A DNA stretch of 12,764 nt, taken from the NCBI GenBank assembly GCA_947460915.1, contig CANHKJ010000065.1:1-12764 (forward strand), written 5' to 3'. Below the pieces are notes generated by a model. It ran no database searches, had not been told where the DNA came from, and saw nothing but the letters and a program-made list of their open reading frames with translations. Shown here piece after piece: positions 1 through 6,983 of the stretch. The translations under genes and the position numbers were made by a program. The number at the start of each line of letters is the position of its first letter. Position 1 is the stretch's first letter. The DNA comes from Verrucomicrobiia bacterium (GTDB lineage Bacteria; Verrucomicrobiota; Verrucomicrobiia; Verrucomicrobiales; Akkermansiaceae).

Positions 1-1163
1 GCTGTGCGGGAAAATGCTTGTTCTTTCACGATCACCCCACGCCGATAGTTGCGCAAGAACACCTGCGTTGCCTCGCCCTCTAAACGGATCTGACGATCGC
101 CGTTCGGGCGAGATTTCATAAACACTGTAGCTCCAACAACGGTGAATGCCACGCCGACGATCAGCGGAATGATGCTAAATGCGCTGAAAATCAGATCGAA
201 CACTCGCGCAAACCATGGCTCATCTTTGACACCAAATGAGAAAAAATTTTGCATTTGATAGCCCGCAAAAATAAGGCCGCCAATCCCGATCAGTGAAAAT
301 GTTAGACCTAAGATCCAAAGTCCACGAACAGGTGCAGGCAGAGGAAAAACAAATGATTCTTGTGCAACGATTACAGAATTTTGCGGCGAAGTGAACGCTG
401 TAGATTCTACAATTGATTCGGTGGTTTCGGTGCCGAAGATGCAACGTTGCAGATCAGCTACCAACCAAGCTTTTTCGGCCTCATCGAGCGTAGTGCCAAA
501 GCGAATCTTACGACGATTCCCCCGGATTTCGATACCATAAACAGGTTGGTAATTTTGTTGGTAAAAGACATTTTGCTCAACAACGGTGACTTCGCTGGTG
601 AGCAATGATTTTTCAGTTACTTTGCCTAACAACTCCCGACGAAATGCGACGCGATCCCGAGACACCGTAATACGATGGAGTGCGTATTTATTACGGACTG
701 CCACGTAAAGACAGCCAATACCAACTGCGAAAAACACGGCGAAGAAAAGCACGAGAAACCATGCTTGATCGGGACCGTTTTCCTTCTCTGAGGCAAACAC
801 AAAAAAGCCCGCCATAATCGCGGTGAATGTGGTCCAGATTAAACCGAAGTAGAAAAAGAAACCGAACTTGCCTGATGCGGGAATATGCCAAACACAATCG
901 CGTGGGCCATATTTTTCACGTCGAATCCGAGTGTTTGCAGGAATCTCATCGGGCTTGCCCTTGCGAATTCCATCCGCTGCTGGAGTCCAAGCATCAGGAA
1001 AAGCCTCGAATCCGCAAGACGTGCAGCGGTAAATGGTATTAGTATCTTTGGGCGCCTGCGTAGGTGGCTTTTCACAATGAGGGCAACGCATGAGTCCTTT
1101 CGACCACGTATGTTGTAGGGCCGACTGTTCGGCTTTTGTAGCGATCGACTCTAACCACTTCAT
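1..1163 (-). CDS. Zinc-ribbon membrane protein of unknown function (C-terminus cut by window edge)
   Basis: An uninterrupted frame reads from ATG at 1163 to the window edge: 387 codons with no stop. Residues 24-51 form a zinc ribbon with two CxxC pairs (C27/C30 and C47/C50). Hydrophobic segments lie near 100-123, 135-156, 282-302 and 324-349, so the protein has at least four membrane passes in two hairpins. Between the hairpins (about 160-244) is a soluble, beta-rich stretch ending in RFGTTLDEAEKAWLV, which resembles PH-like or DUF3592-type membrane proteins. A second soluble part begins after 350. The gene starts 17 bases after the rbfA stop and is probably co-transcribed with it. No Shine-Dalgarno is visible. 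Seen: the open frame, cysteines and membrane segments. Inferred: metal binding and membrane location. The function is not recognised; truB, often found here, is not what this gene encodes. Confidence 0.85.
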   Translation of the reverse strand, partial: MKWLESIATKAEQSALQHTWSKGLMRCPHCEKPPTQAPKDTNTIYRCTSCGFEAFPDAWTPAADGIRKGKPDEIPANTRIRREKYGPRDCVWHIPASGKFGFFFYFGLIWTTFTAIMAGFFVFASEKENGPDQAWFLVLFFAVFFAVGIGCLYVAVRNKYALHRITVSRDRVAFRRELLGKVTEKSLLTSEVTVVEQNVFYQQNYQPVYGIEIRGNRRKIRFGTTLDEAEKAWLVADLQRCIFGTETTESIVESTAFTSPQNSVIVAQESFVFPLPAPVRGLWILGLTFSLIGIGGLIFAGYQMQNFFSFGVKDEPWFARVFDLIFSAFSIIPLIVGVAFTVVGATVFMKSRPNGDRQIRLEGEATQVFLRNYRRGVIVKEQAFSRT

Positions 1164-1180
1164 ATTAAGGCGTAAACTGA

Positions 1181-1546
1181 CTAGATCTGAGGCTCATCTG
1201 CATCGAGAGCTTTGGGGAGCTTGTCGACTTCTTCTAACAAATTCACCATGGTGACGCCGCGCTCGGCGGAGCTATCGTGGCGGAATTGCAAAATCGGCGT
1301 GGTTTTGAGGACAACGCGTTTCATGATTTTGCTCTGGATGCGACCGTGATCACGATTGAGCTTGTCCAACACGGGCTGGGCCATGCCACCGAGAATGCTC
1401 ATCCACACGCGGGCTTCTTTGAAATCCTGAGTGATATCCACTTCGATCACCGTCACGAGCAGTCCAGGCCATTCGTAATCTTTGCCGATGACGGCACTGA
1501 TTTCACGGCGGAGCAACTCGTTGACTCGGTCTTGGCGTTGGGACAT
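1181..1546 (-). CDS. rbfA: Ribosome-binding factor A
   Basis: A 121-residue protein with the RbfA family pattern: N-terminal SQRQDRVNELLRREIS helix, then VTVIEVDITQDFKEARVWMSI in the core of the single KH-like fold, and the late LQFRHDSSAERG segment. RbfA binds free 30S subunits, helps mature the 5' end of 16S rRNA and is needed for growth in the cold. Its length matches the family. The frame is open back to 1588, but the ATG at 1546 gives the conserved N-terminus and avoids overlap with infB, whose stop lies only five bases upstream. That tight spacing implies co-translation with IF-2. The acidic tail (LDADEPQI) is short and ordinary. The neighbours nusA and infB confirm the call. Confidence 0.93.
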   Translation of the reverse strand: MSQRQDRVNELLRREISAVIGKDYEWPGLLVTVIEVDITQDFKEARVWMSILGGMAQPVLDKLNRDHGRIQSKIMKRVVLKTTPILQFRHDSSAERGVTMVNLLEEVDKLPKALDADEPQI

Positions 1547-1551
1547 GCAGA

Positions 1552-3732
1552 TTAGAGTTCTTGGGCGACTTTTTCCAAGGTATAGCACTCGATGATATCT
1601 CCTTCGAGGTATTCATCGAAGTCACCGAGACGGATACCGCACTCGCTACCAACCTTGATCTCATCGACCTCATTTTGGTAGTGGCGCAGAGTAGACATCT
1701 TGCCGTCAAAGATCGGAATGCCATTGCGCATGACGCGGGCATGAGCTTTGCGGAGGATTTTCCCTTGCTTGACGTAACTACCAGCAGCCACACCTTTGGT
1801 GAGCTTGAAGACTTTTTTGACATCAGCCAGACCGACCATGATCTCGCGGTTGAGCGGATCAAGCAGGCCTTTCATCGCATCGCGCACTTGATCGATCAAT
1901 TCGTAAACGACCGAGTAGAGTTTGACCTGCACATGCTCGTTTTTGATCGACTTGACGGCTTTACCTTCGACCTTGACGTTGAAGCCGATGACGATGGCAT
2001 TGGCCGAGCTGGCCATGAGAATATCGGACTCGGTGATCGGGCCGACACCTGCGACGAGCATTTGGCACTCGACTTTTTTGGATTCCACCGCTTCGAGAGC
2101 ATTTTTGATGGCCTCGACGGAACCTTGCACGTCACATTTCAGCACGACCTTAAGTTTCTGCTTGCTGGCGTCATCATTGACCATGGAGAAAATGTCTTCC
2201 ATGCGCGCTTTGAGCGGATTAACGAGGCGAGCGGAACGGCGTTCAGCCTGACGCTCTTCGGCAAGGCGTTTGGCAGCGCGTTCGCTATCCATTTCGACGA
2301 GTTCATCACCCACGTGAGGCATATCCTCGAAGCCGATGATTTCGACAGGAGTTCCAGGGCCCGCTTCCTTGATCGGCTTGCCGAGGTCATTGGAAAGGGT
2401 GCGGACTTTGCCGGCGAAGGGACCGCAAATGAAGGGTGTGCCGACCTTAAGCGTGCCGCTCTCAACGATCGCGGTGGCTGTAGCGCCACGGCCTGCAACG
2501 ACGCGGGCCTCGATGATATTAGCGCGGGCGGTGCCTTTCGGGTTGGCCTTGAGCTCCATCACTTCTGCTTGAAGCAAGAGCAATTCGAGCAAATGATCCA
2601 TGCCCTCGCCGGTGTAGGCGGAAACCTCGGCAAATTCGGTATCGCCACCGAAGTCGGTCGTTTGCAGACCATTTTCGGCAAGCTGGCTCTTGGCGCGCAT
2701 GACGTTTGCGGCGGGAAGGTCGCACTTGGTGATGGCGACGACCACGGTGCGGCCGGCTTTTTTCGCGTGAGCGATGGCTTCCTTGGTCTGTGGCATGACG
2801 CCATCATTGGCTGCAACGACGAGCACGACGATGTCTGTCACATCAGCACCACGGGCGCGCATGTTCGAGAAAATGGCGTGACCTGGGGTATCCAAGAACG
2901 TGATTGGTTGGCCATTGTGGAAAACTTGATAAGCACCGACGTGCTGAGTGATACCGCCGGCCTCGCCTGAAGCGACGCGGCTCTTGCGAATGGTATCGAG
3001 CAATGTGGTTTTGCCGTGGTCGACGTGACCCATGATCGTAATGATCGGCGCGCGCGACTTAAGCAACTCTTCGGGCTCCTCGACAGGGGCCTCGGGCTCG
3101 ACGATCACTTCCTCAACCTTGTGGACGCCTGCGCCTTTTTCACGTTTTTCACGTTCAAAGCTGAAGCCATGTTTTTCACAAATCTTCGCGGCAATCTCAG
3201 GCTCAATCGCTTGATTGGGCGAAACGAAAATTTTCAGGTCGATCAGATCCTTCATCAACAAAAAGGCCTTGAGGCCCATGCGATTGGCGAGTTCTGCGAC
3301 GATGATCGGCGGCTTGATGCTGATGAGCTTGTCGTTTTCACTGCTGGCGACAGGCTCGGGATCTGCGGCGACTGGTGCTGGCGTGGGAGCTACAGCTGCG
3401 ATGTTTGGCAGGATGGTGGAAATGTCGGGCAAGGGAGGAAGCGGCGGCAATGCAAGATCCGCGTCTTCTTTGTCGAGAACTTTGGAAATGGTAGGAACGA
3501 CGGCCTTGCCGGAGCGTTCTGTCTTGCGAATTCCGCTACTCTTCTTTTTGCCGCCATCGCTGAAAATATCGAGCGCGGCCTTTTTCACGGGAGCGGAAGG
3601 CGGAGTAGGAGCCACGGGGGTCTTGGCGGCAGCAGTCTCTCGCTGCCGTTCACGGCGCGAGGGTTTTGGTTGGTCGTCGAGGAGGTCCAACACTTTTTTC
3701 TTTGGTTGTTTGCTTTCGCTATCGGATGGCAT
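1552..3732 (-). CDS. infB: Translation initiation factor IF-2
   Basis: A 726-residue GTPase that carries initiator fMet-tRNA to the 30S subunit and promotes 50S joining. The first 130 residues are a Lys/Pro/Ala-rich, low-complexity linker. An IF2_N-type domain follows at about 138-190. The G domain starts near 228: G1 GHVDHGKT (235-242), G2 GGITQH (259-264), G3 DTPGH (281-285), G4 TKCD (335-338) and G5 SAYTGEG (from 371). Domain II (RGATATAIVESGTLKVG) and the C-terminal fMet-tRNA-binding domains follow, ending CYTLEKVAQEL. The length is close to the short Bacillus-type IF-2. The G4 motif has Thr where IF-2 normally has Asn. The gene lies 67 bases after nusA and five bases before rbfA. The region upstream of its ATG is rich in C and T and has no Shine-Dalgarno. 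Confidence 0.97.
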   Translation of the reverse strand: MPSDSESKQPKKKVLDLLDDQPKPSRRERQRETAAAKTPVAPTPPSAPVKKAALDIFSDGGKKKSSGIRKTERSGKAVVPTISKVLDKEDADLALPPLPPLPDISTILPNIAAVAPTPAPVAADPEPVASSENDKLISIKPPIIVAELANRMGLKAFLLMKDLIDLKIFVSPNQAIEPEIAAKICEKHGFSFEREKREKGAGVHKVEEVIVEPEAPVEEPEELLKSRAPIITIMGHVDHGKTTLLDTIRKSRVASGEAGGITQHVGAYQVFHNGQPITFLDTPGHAIFSNMRARGADVTDIVVLVVAANDGVMPQTKEAIAHAKKAGRTVVVAITKCDLPAANVMRAKSQLAENGLQTTDFGGDTEFAEVSAYTGEGMDHLLELLLLQAEVMELKANPKGTARANIIEARVVAGRGATATAIVESGTLKVGTPFICGPFAGKVRTLSNDLGKPIKEAGPGTPVEIIGFEDMPHVGDELVEMDSERAAKRLAEERQAERRSARLVNPLKARMEDIFSMVNDDASKQKLKVVLKCDVQGSVEAIKNALEAVESKKVECQMLVAGVGPITESDILMASSANAIVIGFNVKVEGKAVKSIKNEHVQVKLYSVVYELIDQVRDAMKGLLDPLNREIMVGLADVKKVFKLTKGVAAGSYVKQGKILRKAHARVMRNGIPIFDGKMSTLRHYQNEVDEIKVGSECGIRLGDFDEYLEGDIIECYTLEKVAQEL

Positions 3733-3799
3733 CAGTGGTTATGGCGGCGTTTCGGGGGGAGGATAAGGCGGAGAGGGGAAATCAAGCGGAAAGGGATAA

Positions 3800-5062
3800 T
3801 TATGCGTTGGTGAGGCTTTGCGCCTTTTCCAGAATGGCGGCAGCATCATCTTCGGAGATCTCCAAGGATGCGGCGATGTAGTCGGCAGGCATTTCAAGCA
3901 CAAGATCAAGTGTAATACCACCGGCACGGAAAAGCTTAGCGGCGAGGTCATCGTTGAGGCCGAGTTGCTCACCAAGACCATGGGCCGCATTGTTGATGCG
4001 GTCATCAAACATTTTTTGCTGTGACTCGTCACGGCGCACTTGTACATCCCAATCGATGAGACGAGAGGTCAAACGAGCATTTTGACCACGGCGACCGATG
4101 GCTTTACTGAGATCTTCTTCGGAGACGGTGACGTGGACGATTTTTTTCTCGTGATCGAGAGTGATCGAGCGAATAGTCGCAGGCTTGAGCGCCTCTTCGA
4201 CGAGTTGCTTTGGATCATCACTCCAGCGAATGATGTCGACTTTCTCGTTGTTGAGTTCGCGCACGATGTTTTTGACGCGAGCACCACGAAGACCGACGCA
4301 GGCGCCGACGGGATCAACTTTGTCGTCCTTACTCCACACGGCAATCTTGGTGCGATGGCCTGCTTCACGAGCGATGGCACGGATTTCGACCGTGCGGTCG
4401 GCAATTTCACTTACCTCAGCCTCGAACAACCGACGCACGAAGTGGGGGTGGCTGCGAGAAAGGATCACTTCGGGGCCACGACCTTCATTTTCCACGGCTA
4501 CCACGTAGGCGCGAATGCGGTCATTGACATTGTATTCCTCGGTTTGCACACGCTCACGTGAGGGCATGATCGCCTCAAACTTACCAAGGTCGATGTAAAC
4601 ATCCGAGCGCTCAAAACGATGCACCACACCCGAGACAATCTCGCCGGCGCGGTCTTTGAATTCTTCGAAAAGCATCTCCTTTTCAGCCATGCGCAAGCGC
4701 TGCTGCATCGTTTGCTTCGCGGTCTGCACAGCGATACGACCAAAGTCCTTCGGTGTTACATTAAAGTCGATCGTTTCACCAACCAAAGCCTCAGGATTCT
4801 TTTTCTGAGCCACGGCGAGCGGGACTTCATTAAACTTATCGACGTAATCGTCATCGGCAACAACGGTGAGGGTTGCGTATATTTTCGCATCACCCTTTTT
4901 CACATTAATTTCTGCACGCAGACTATTGATGTGATCCGCACCTGGTACCATTTTCCGGTAAGCAGCGCAGAAGGCATACTCCAGCGCAGCGACAACGCGA
5001 TTGCGGTCGATGGCTTTCTCTCTTTCGTAGTAATCGATCAAGGCTACGATATCATTTGTCAT
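3800..5062 (-). CDS. nusA: Transcription termination/antitermination factor NusA
   Basis: A 420-residue NusA. The N-terminal domain (1-130) binds RNA polymerase. The S1 domain spans about 139-203 (GEIVSGVVHRFERSDVYIDL). KH1 carries VGACVGLRGARV (252-263) and KH2 carries AIGRRGQNARL (321-331). A short helical C-terminal part (360-415) resembles one helix-hairpin-helix unit; the double acidic repeats of E. coli NusA are absent, which is normal outside Proteobacteria. NusA modulates pausing, intrinsic termination and antitermination, including of rRNA operons. It heads the operon here, with infB 67 bases downstream. The usual rimP partner is not upstream: 465 bases without a minus-strand gene precede it. 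The leader holds terminator-like structures, so attenuation is possible. The start at 5062 gives the canonical MTNDIVALIDYYEREK N-terminus. Confidence 0.97.
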   Translation of the reverse strand: MTNDIVALIDYYEREKAIDRNRVVAALEYAFCAAYRKMVPGADHINSLRAEINVKKGDAKIYATLTVVADDDYVDKFNEVPLAVAQKKNPEALVGETIDFNVTPKDFGRIAVQTAKQTMQQRLRMAEKEMLFEEFKDRAGEIVSGVVHRFERSDVYIDLGKFEAIMPSRERVQTEEYNVNDRIRAYVVAVENEGRGPEVILSRSHPHFVRRLFEAEVSEIADRTVEIRAIAREAGHRTKIAVWSKDDKVDPVGACVGLRGARVKNIVRELNNEKVDIIRWSDDPKQLVEEALKPATIRSITLDHEKKIVHVTVSEEDLSKAIGRRGQNARLTSRLIDWDVQVRRDESQQKMFDDRINNAAHGLGEQLGLNDDLAAKLFRAGGITLDLVLEMPADYIAASLEISEDDAAAILEKAQSLTNA

Positions 5063-5086
5063 GGCTGTCTATGCGCTGTTACGGTT

Positions 5087-5114
5087 AAAAAAATGGGCAA
5101 ACAATGAGGCACCC
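5087..5114 (-). promoter_or_regulatory. Weak hairpin plus T7 tract in nusA leader
   Basis: On the minus strand, GGGTG (5114-5110) can pair with TGCCC (5099-5095) using two G-U wobbles and a 10-base loop, followed by A and seven T (5093-5087). The stem is weak for a terminator, but the T run is long and lies only 24 bases before the nusA ATG. The GGGTG arm could instead pair with TACCC in the 3' arm of the stronger upstream hairpin, which would give mutually exclusive structures. That alternative is inference from base pairing only. Confidence 0.25.
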
Positions 5115-5122
5115 TGAGACAC

Positions 5123-5151
5123 AAAAGAGTGGGTATGGTACCCACTCCTTT
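5123..5151 (-). terminator. Terminator-like hairpin in nusA leader (candidate attenuator)
   Basis: A perfect 9-bp inverted repeat, GAGTGGGTA (5127-5135) and TACCCACTC (5139-5147), is separated by three bases. Read on the minus strand, the stem extends to 13 bp through AAAG/TTTT with one G-U pair, in the manner of an A-tract/stem/T-tract terminator. It lies about 60 bases before the nusA ATG and downstream of the candidate promoter at 5179-5207. It could therefore attenuate nusA, or stop read-through from the DUF1501 gene. On the plus strand it is followed by CTTT, so it could also work there, but less well. Confidence 0.5.
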
Positions 5152-5178
5152 CTTTCGTCGGAAGCTTCTTCGGAGGGT

Positions 5179-5207
5179 GTTACACCACAGAATTCTTGAA
5201 AATGCAA
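5179..5207 (-). promoter_or_regulatory. nusA: Candidate nusA operon promoter
   Basis: On the minus strand, TTGCAT (5207-5202) and TGTAAC (5184-5179) are spaced by 17 bases, with TGG just before the -10 as an extended element. The -35 matches the TTGACA consensus only in its first three bases. The -10 overlaps a small palindrome, GGTGT-A-ACACC (5176-5186). A start near 5172 would give a leader of about 110 bases containing the hairpin at 5123-5151. It is the best pair I can find upstream of nusA, but the match is modest. Confidence 0.3.
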
Positions 5208-5305
5208 GCAAAAAGTGGGGAATCGTCGACCAAATGTCCGTTTTCTGCTGCGCCCCAAGATCCACACACAGAGGCTTTCTCGACACTTCGCACGCCTTGG
5301 GCAAC

Positions 5306-5324
5306 ATGCCAATGTCATTGCCAT
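5306..5324. repeat. 19-bp imperfect palindrome in nusA upstream region
   Basis: ATGcCAATG-T-CATTGcCAT has arms of nine bases with one C/C mismatch each side of a single central base. It lies between the nusA promoter region and the entericidin-like remnant and is the size of a dimeric regulator operator. No regulator gene is present in the window, so a role is only inferred. The rest of 5190-5373 holds no gene, RNA or repeat that I recognise. Confidence 0.3.
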
Positions 5325-5373
5325 GGACACCGCGGCGTGTCGTTTTGGAGGGTCAATTTGCCACTCCATTTTT

Positions 5374-5526
5374 ATGAATTTGATCAAATTCTCAATCATT
5401 TCCGCAGCGCTCGCAGTCCTTGTTAGCTCTTACTCGACGATGCAAGGCCACGGCAACGATGTGCAAAAAGAGGCGGCGCTCACTCAAATACTGCCGAACA
5501 TGCTGCTGCTGTGTAATTTCCCCTAG
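5374..5526 (+). pseudogene. Decayed entericidin-like small lipoprotein gene
   Basis: The open frame is 50 codons. Its start, MNLIKFSIISAALAVLVSS, is a clear signal peptide (charged n-region, hydrophobic core). The following YSTMQGHGNDVQK matches the hallmark of entericidin-type lipoproteins, where a lipobox Cys is followed by a Thr-rich bit, a G-x-G and DVQK. Two lesions are visible. The lipobox Cys position is Tyr (TAC at 5431-5433, one transition from TGC). After the A5 run at 5465-5469 the frame departs from the family; adding one A restores RGGAHSNTAEHAAAV and a TAA stop at 5514-5516, giving a 47-residue protein of entericidin size. As it stands the frame continues with unrelated residues to TAG at 5526. 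No Shine-Dalgarno or good promoter is seen. The gene converges on the DUF1501 gene. Family assignment is by eye; a sequencing error at the A run is possible. Confidence 0.5.
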
Positions 5527-5527
5527 C

Positions 5528-5547
5528 TCAAGCCAAGATCGGCTTGA
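5528..5547. terminator. Hairpin at convergent gene ends
   Basis: TCAAGCC (5528-5534) and GGCTTGA (5541-5547) form a perfect 7-bp stem with a six-base loop. One arm includes the TGA stop codon of the DUF1501 gene, and the plus-strand remnant ends two bases away. Neither strand has a T run directly after the stem, so it is not a classical intrinsic terminator. It may protect mRNA 3' ends, or be coincidence within coding sequence (LIKPILA). Confidence 0.25.
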
Positions 5548-6964
5548 TGAGATTTCCGTGAACATCGGTGAGTCGGAAATATCGACCCTGGAACTTATAC
5601 ACGAGTTTCTCATGTTCTACGCCCATGAGATGAAGCATCGTCGCATGAAGGTCATGAACGTGGACTCCTCCATCGAGAATATTGTAGCCGTATTCATCGG
5701 TGAGCCCATGAGTCATGCCTGCCTTTATACCCGCACCAGCGAGCCAAATACTAAAACAGCGCGGATGGTGGTCGCGACCGTAATTGTCGGCTGTAATTTT
5801 TCCCTGGCAATAGGCTGTGCGGCCAAATTCTCCGCCCCAGACAACGAGGGTATCGTCGAGCAACCCGCGGCGTTTGAGATCGATGATCAACGCCGCCGAT
5901 GCTTGGTCGGTTTGTTGACATTGGCGGGAAATGCCACCAACGACATTGCCATGCTGATCCCAGCCTTGGTGGAAAAGTTGCACAAAGCGCACATCGCGTT
6001 CGATCAATCGACGCGCCAACAAGCAATTCGCGGCGTAGCTACCAGGCGAGCGCACATCGGGACCGTAAAGGTTAAGCGTTTCCTCGGACTCGCCGGAGAG
6101 ATCGGTAGCATCGGGCACACTGGTTTGCATGCGAAATGCCATTTCCGCCTGAGCAATGCGCGCTTCCACCTCCGGATCGAGCTCGTGGTCAGCCTGGTCA
6201 CGATTCAATTTGCCCAAGGCATCGAGCATATTGCGGCGAATATGCGGCGAGACGCCTTCAGGGTTGGTCAAATACAGCACTGGTTCTTTTCCTGAACGAA
6301 ATTGCACCCCTTGGTGCTCGCTGGGCAGAAATCCCGAACCCCACAAACGCGAATATAGCGGCTGATCACGCTGAGCATTTTTCGAAACAAGTACGATGAA
6401 CGACGGCAGGTTGTTATTGAGGCTGCCCAATCCATACGATGCCCACGCACCCATCGAAGGACGACCCGGCACTTGATTCCCGGAGCAGAAAAACGTGATC
6501 GCGGGATCGTGATTGATCGCCTCGGTATGCATCGTGCGGATCACACAAATCTCATCCGCGATCTTCTGGGTGTAGGGCAAAATGTTTGAGATTTCCGTGC
6601 CCGCTTTGCCGCTTTTGGTAAAATCCGTAAACGAGCCAGCCATCGGCAAAATGCTTTGGTTCCCGCTCATCGTCGAGAGCCGTTGATTGCCAATCACTTC
6701 CTTCGGCAAGGCCTTGCCATGACCCTGACGCAACAGGGGCTTGTTGTCAAATGTTTCCAGGTGCGAGGGTCCACCCGCTTGGAACAGATAGATCACGCGT
6801 TTCACCTTGGCAAAATGATGCGGCGCACCGAGAATGCCTGTGGTCGATGCCTGCATACCCAGCTGCGAGAGCGCCATCGCGCCGAGTCCGAGACCTGTGC
6901 TGCCAAGAAAATGGCGACGCGTGTAGGTCATGAGTTGATCATAGGTAGGTGGAGAAGTTTTCAT
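5528..6964 (-). CDS. DUF1501 Tat-exported sulfatase-like protein
   Basis: A 478-residue member of the DUF1501 family, which has the alkaline phosphatase/sulfatase fold and is abundant in Planctomycetes and Verrucomicrobia. The N-terminus has a twin-arginine signal, TRRHFLGSTGLGLGAMALS (RR at 16-17), so it should leave the cytoplasm folded. Family landmarks in order are FQAGGPSHLETFDNKP, FFCSGNQVPGRPSMGAWASYG, LFHQGWDQHGN, VVWGGEFGRTAYCQG, GRDHHPRCFSIWLAGAG and a late TDEYGYN. The Asp/His clusters are candidate metal or phosphate/sulfate ester sites, but no substrate is established. The frame is open to 7033; I chose ATG 6964 because it lies just past the stop of the upstream gene. ATG 6931 (MTYTRRHF) is also possible. 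It follows the cytochrome lipoprotein gene by 19 bases, the usual operon pair. Confidence 0.9.
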   Translation of the reverse strand: MKTSPPTYDQLMTYTRRHFLGSTGLGLGAMALSQLGMQASTTGILGAPHHFAKVKRVIYLFQAGGPSHLETFDNKPLLRQGHGKALPKEVIGNQRLSTMSGNQSILPMAGSFTDFTKSGKAGTEISNILPYTQKIADEICVIRTMHTEAINHDPAITFFCSGNQVPGRPSMGAWASYGLGSLNNNLPSFIVLVSKNAQRDQPLYSRLWGSGFLPSEHQGVQFRSGKEPVLYLTNPEGVSPHIRRNMLDALGKLNRDQADHELDPEVEARIAQAEMAFRMQTSVPDATDLSGESEETLNLYGPDVRSPGSYAANCLLARRLIERDVRFVQLFHQGWDQHGNVVGGISRQCQQTDQASAALIIDLKRRGLLDDTLVVWGGEFGRTAYCQGKITADNYGRDHHPRCFSIWLAGAGIKAGMTHGLTDEYGYNILDGGVHVHDLHATMLHLMGVEHEKLVYKFQGRYFRLTDVHGNLIKPILA

Positions 6965-6983
6965 GGGAGTGGGGAAAAAAGAG

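Noticed and set aside
1547..1588. Longer rbfA start
   Set aside because: It would add 14 residues overlapping the infB end; the conserved RbfA N-terminus begins at the ATG at 1546.
1561..2970. Long plus-strand open frame (469 codons) antisense to infB
   Set aside because: It is a shadow of infB: IF-2 is unmistakable on the other strand, the antisense product shows no recognisable domain, and no promoter or start context was seen.
3016..3813. Plus-strand open frame antisense to the infB 5' end
   Set aside because: It mirrors the Lys/Pro/Ala-rich IF-2 linker and has low-complexity content without a family pattern.
5345..5375. TGGAG...CTCCA hairpin followed by T5 before the small-gene ATG
   Set aside because: The stem is only five bases with a 13-base loop, too weak to call a terminator.
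5085..5399. Minus-strand 104-codon frame upstream of nusA as a candidate rimP or leader peptide
   Set aside because: It shows no RimP features, is rich in Cys/Arg as random frames are, and runs through the candidate promoter and hairpin.
5420..6295. Plus-strand 291-codon frame opposite the DUF1501 gene
   Set aside because: It is antisense to well-conserved DUF1501 motifs. Its first part overlaps the entericidin-like remnant in another frame.
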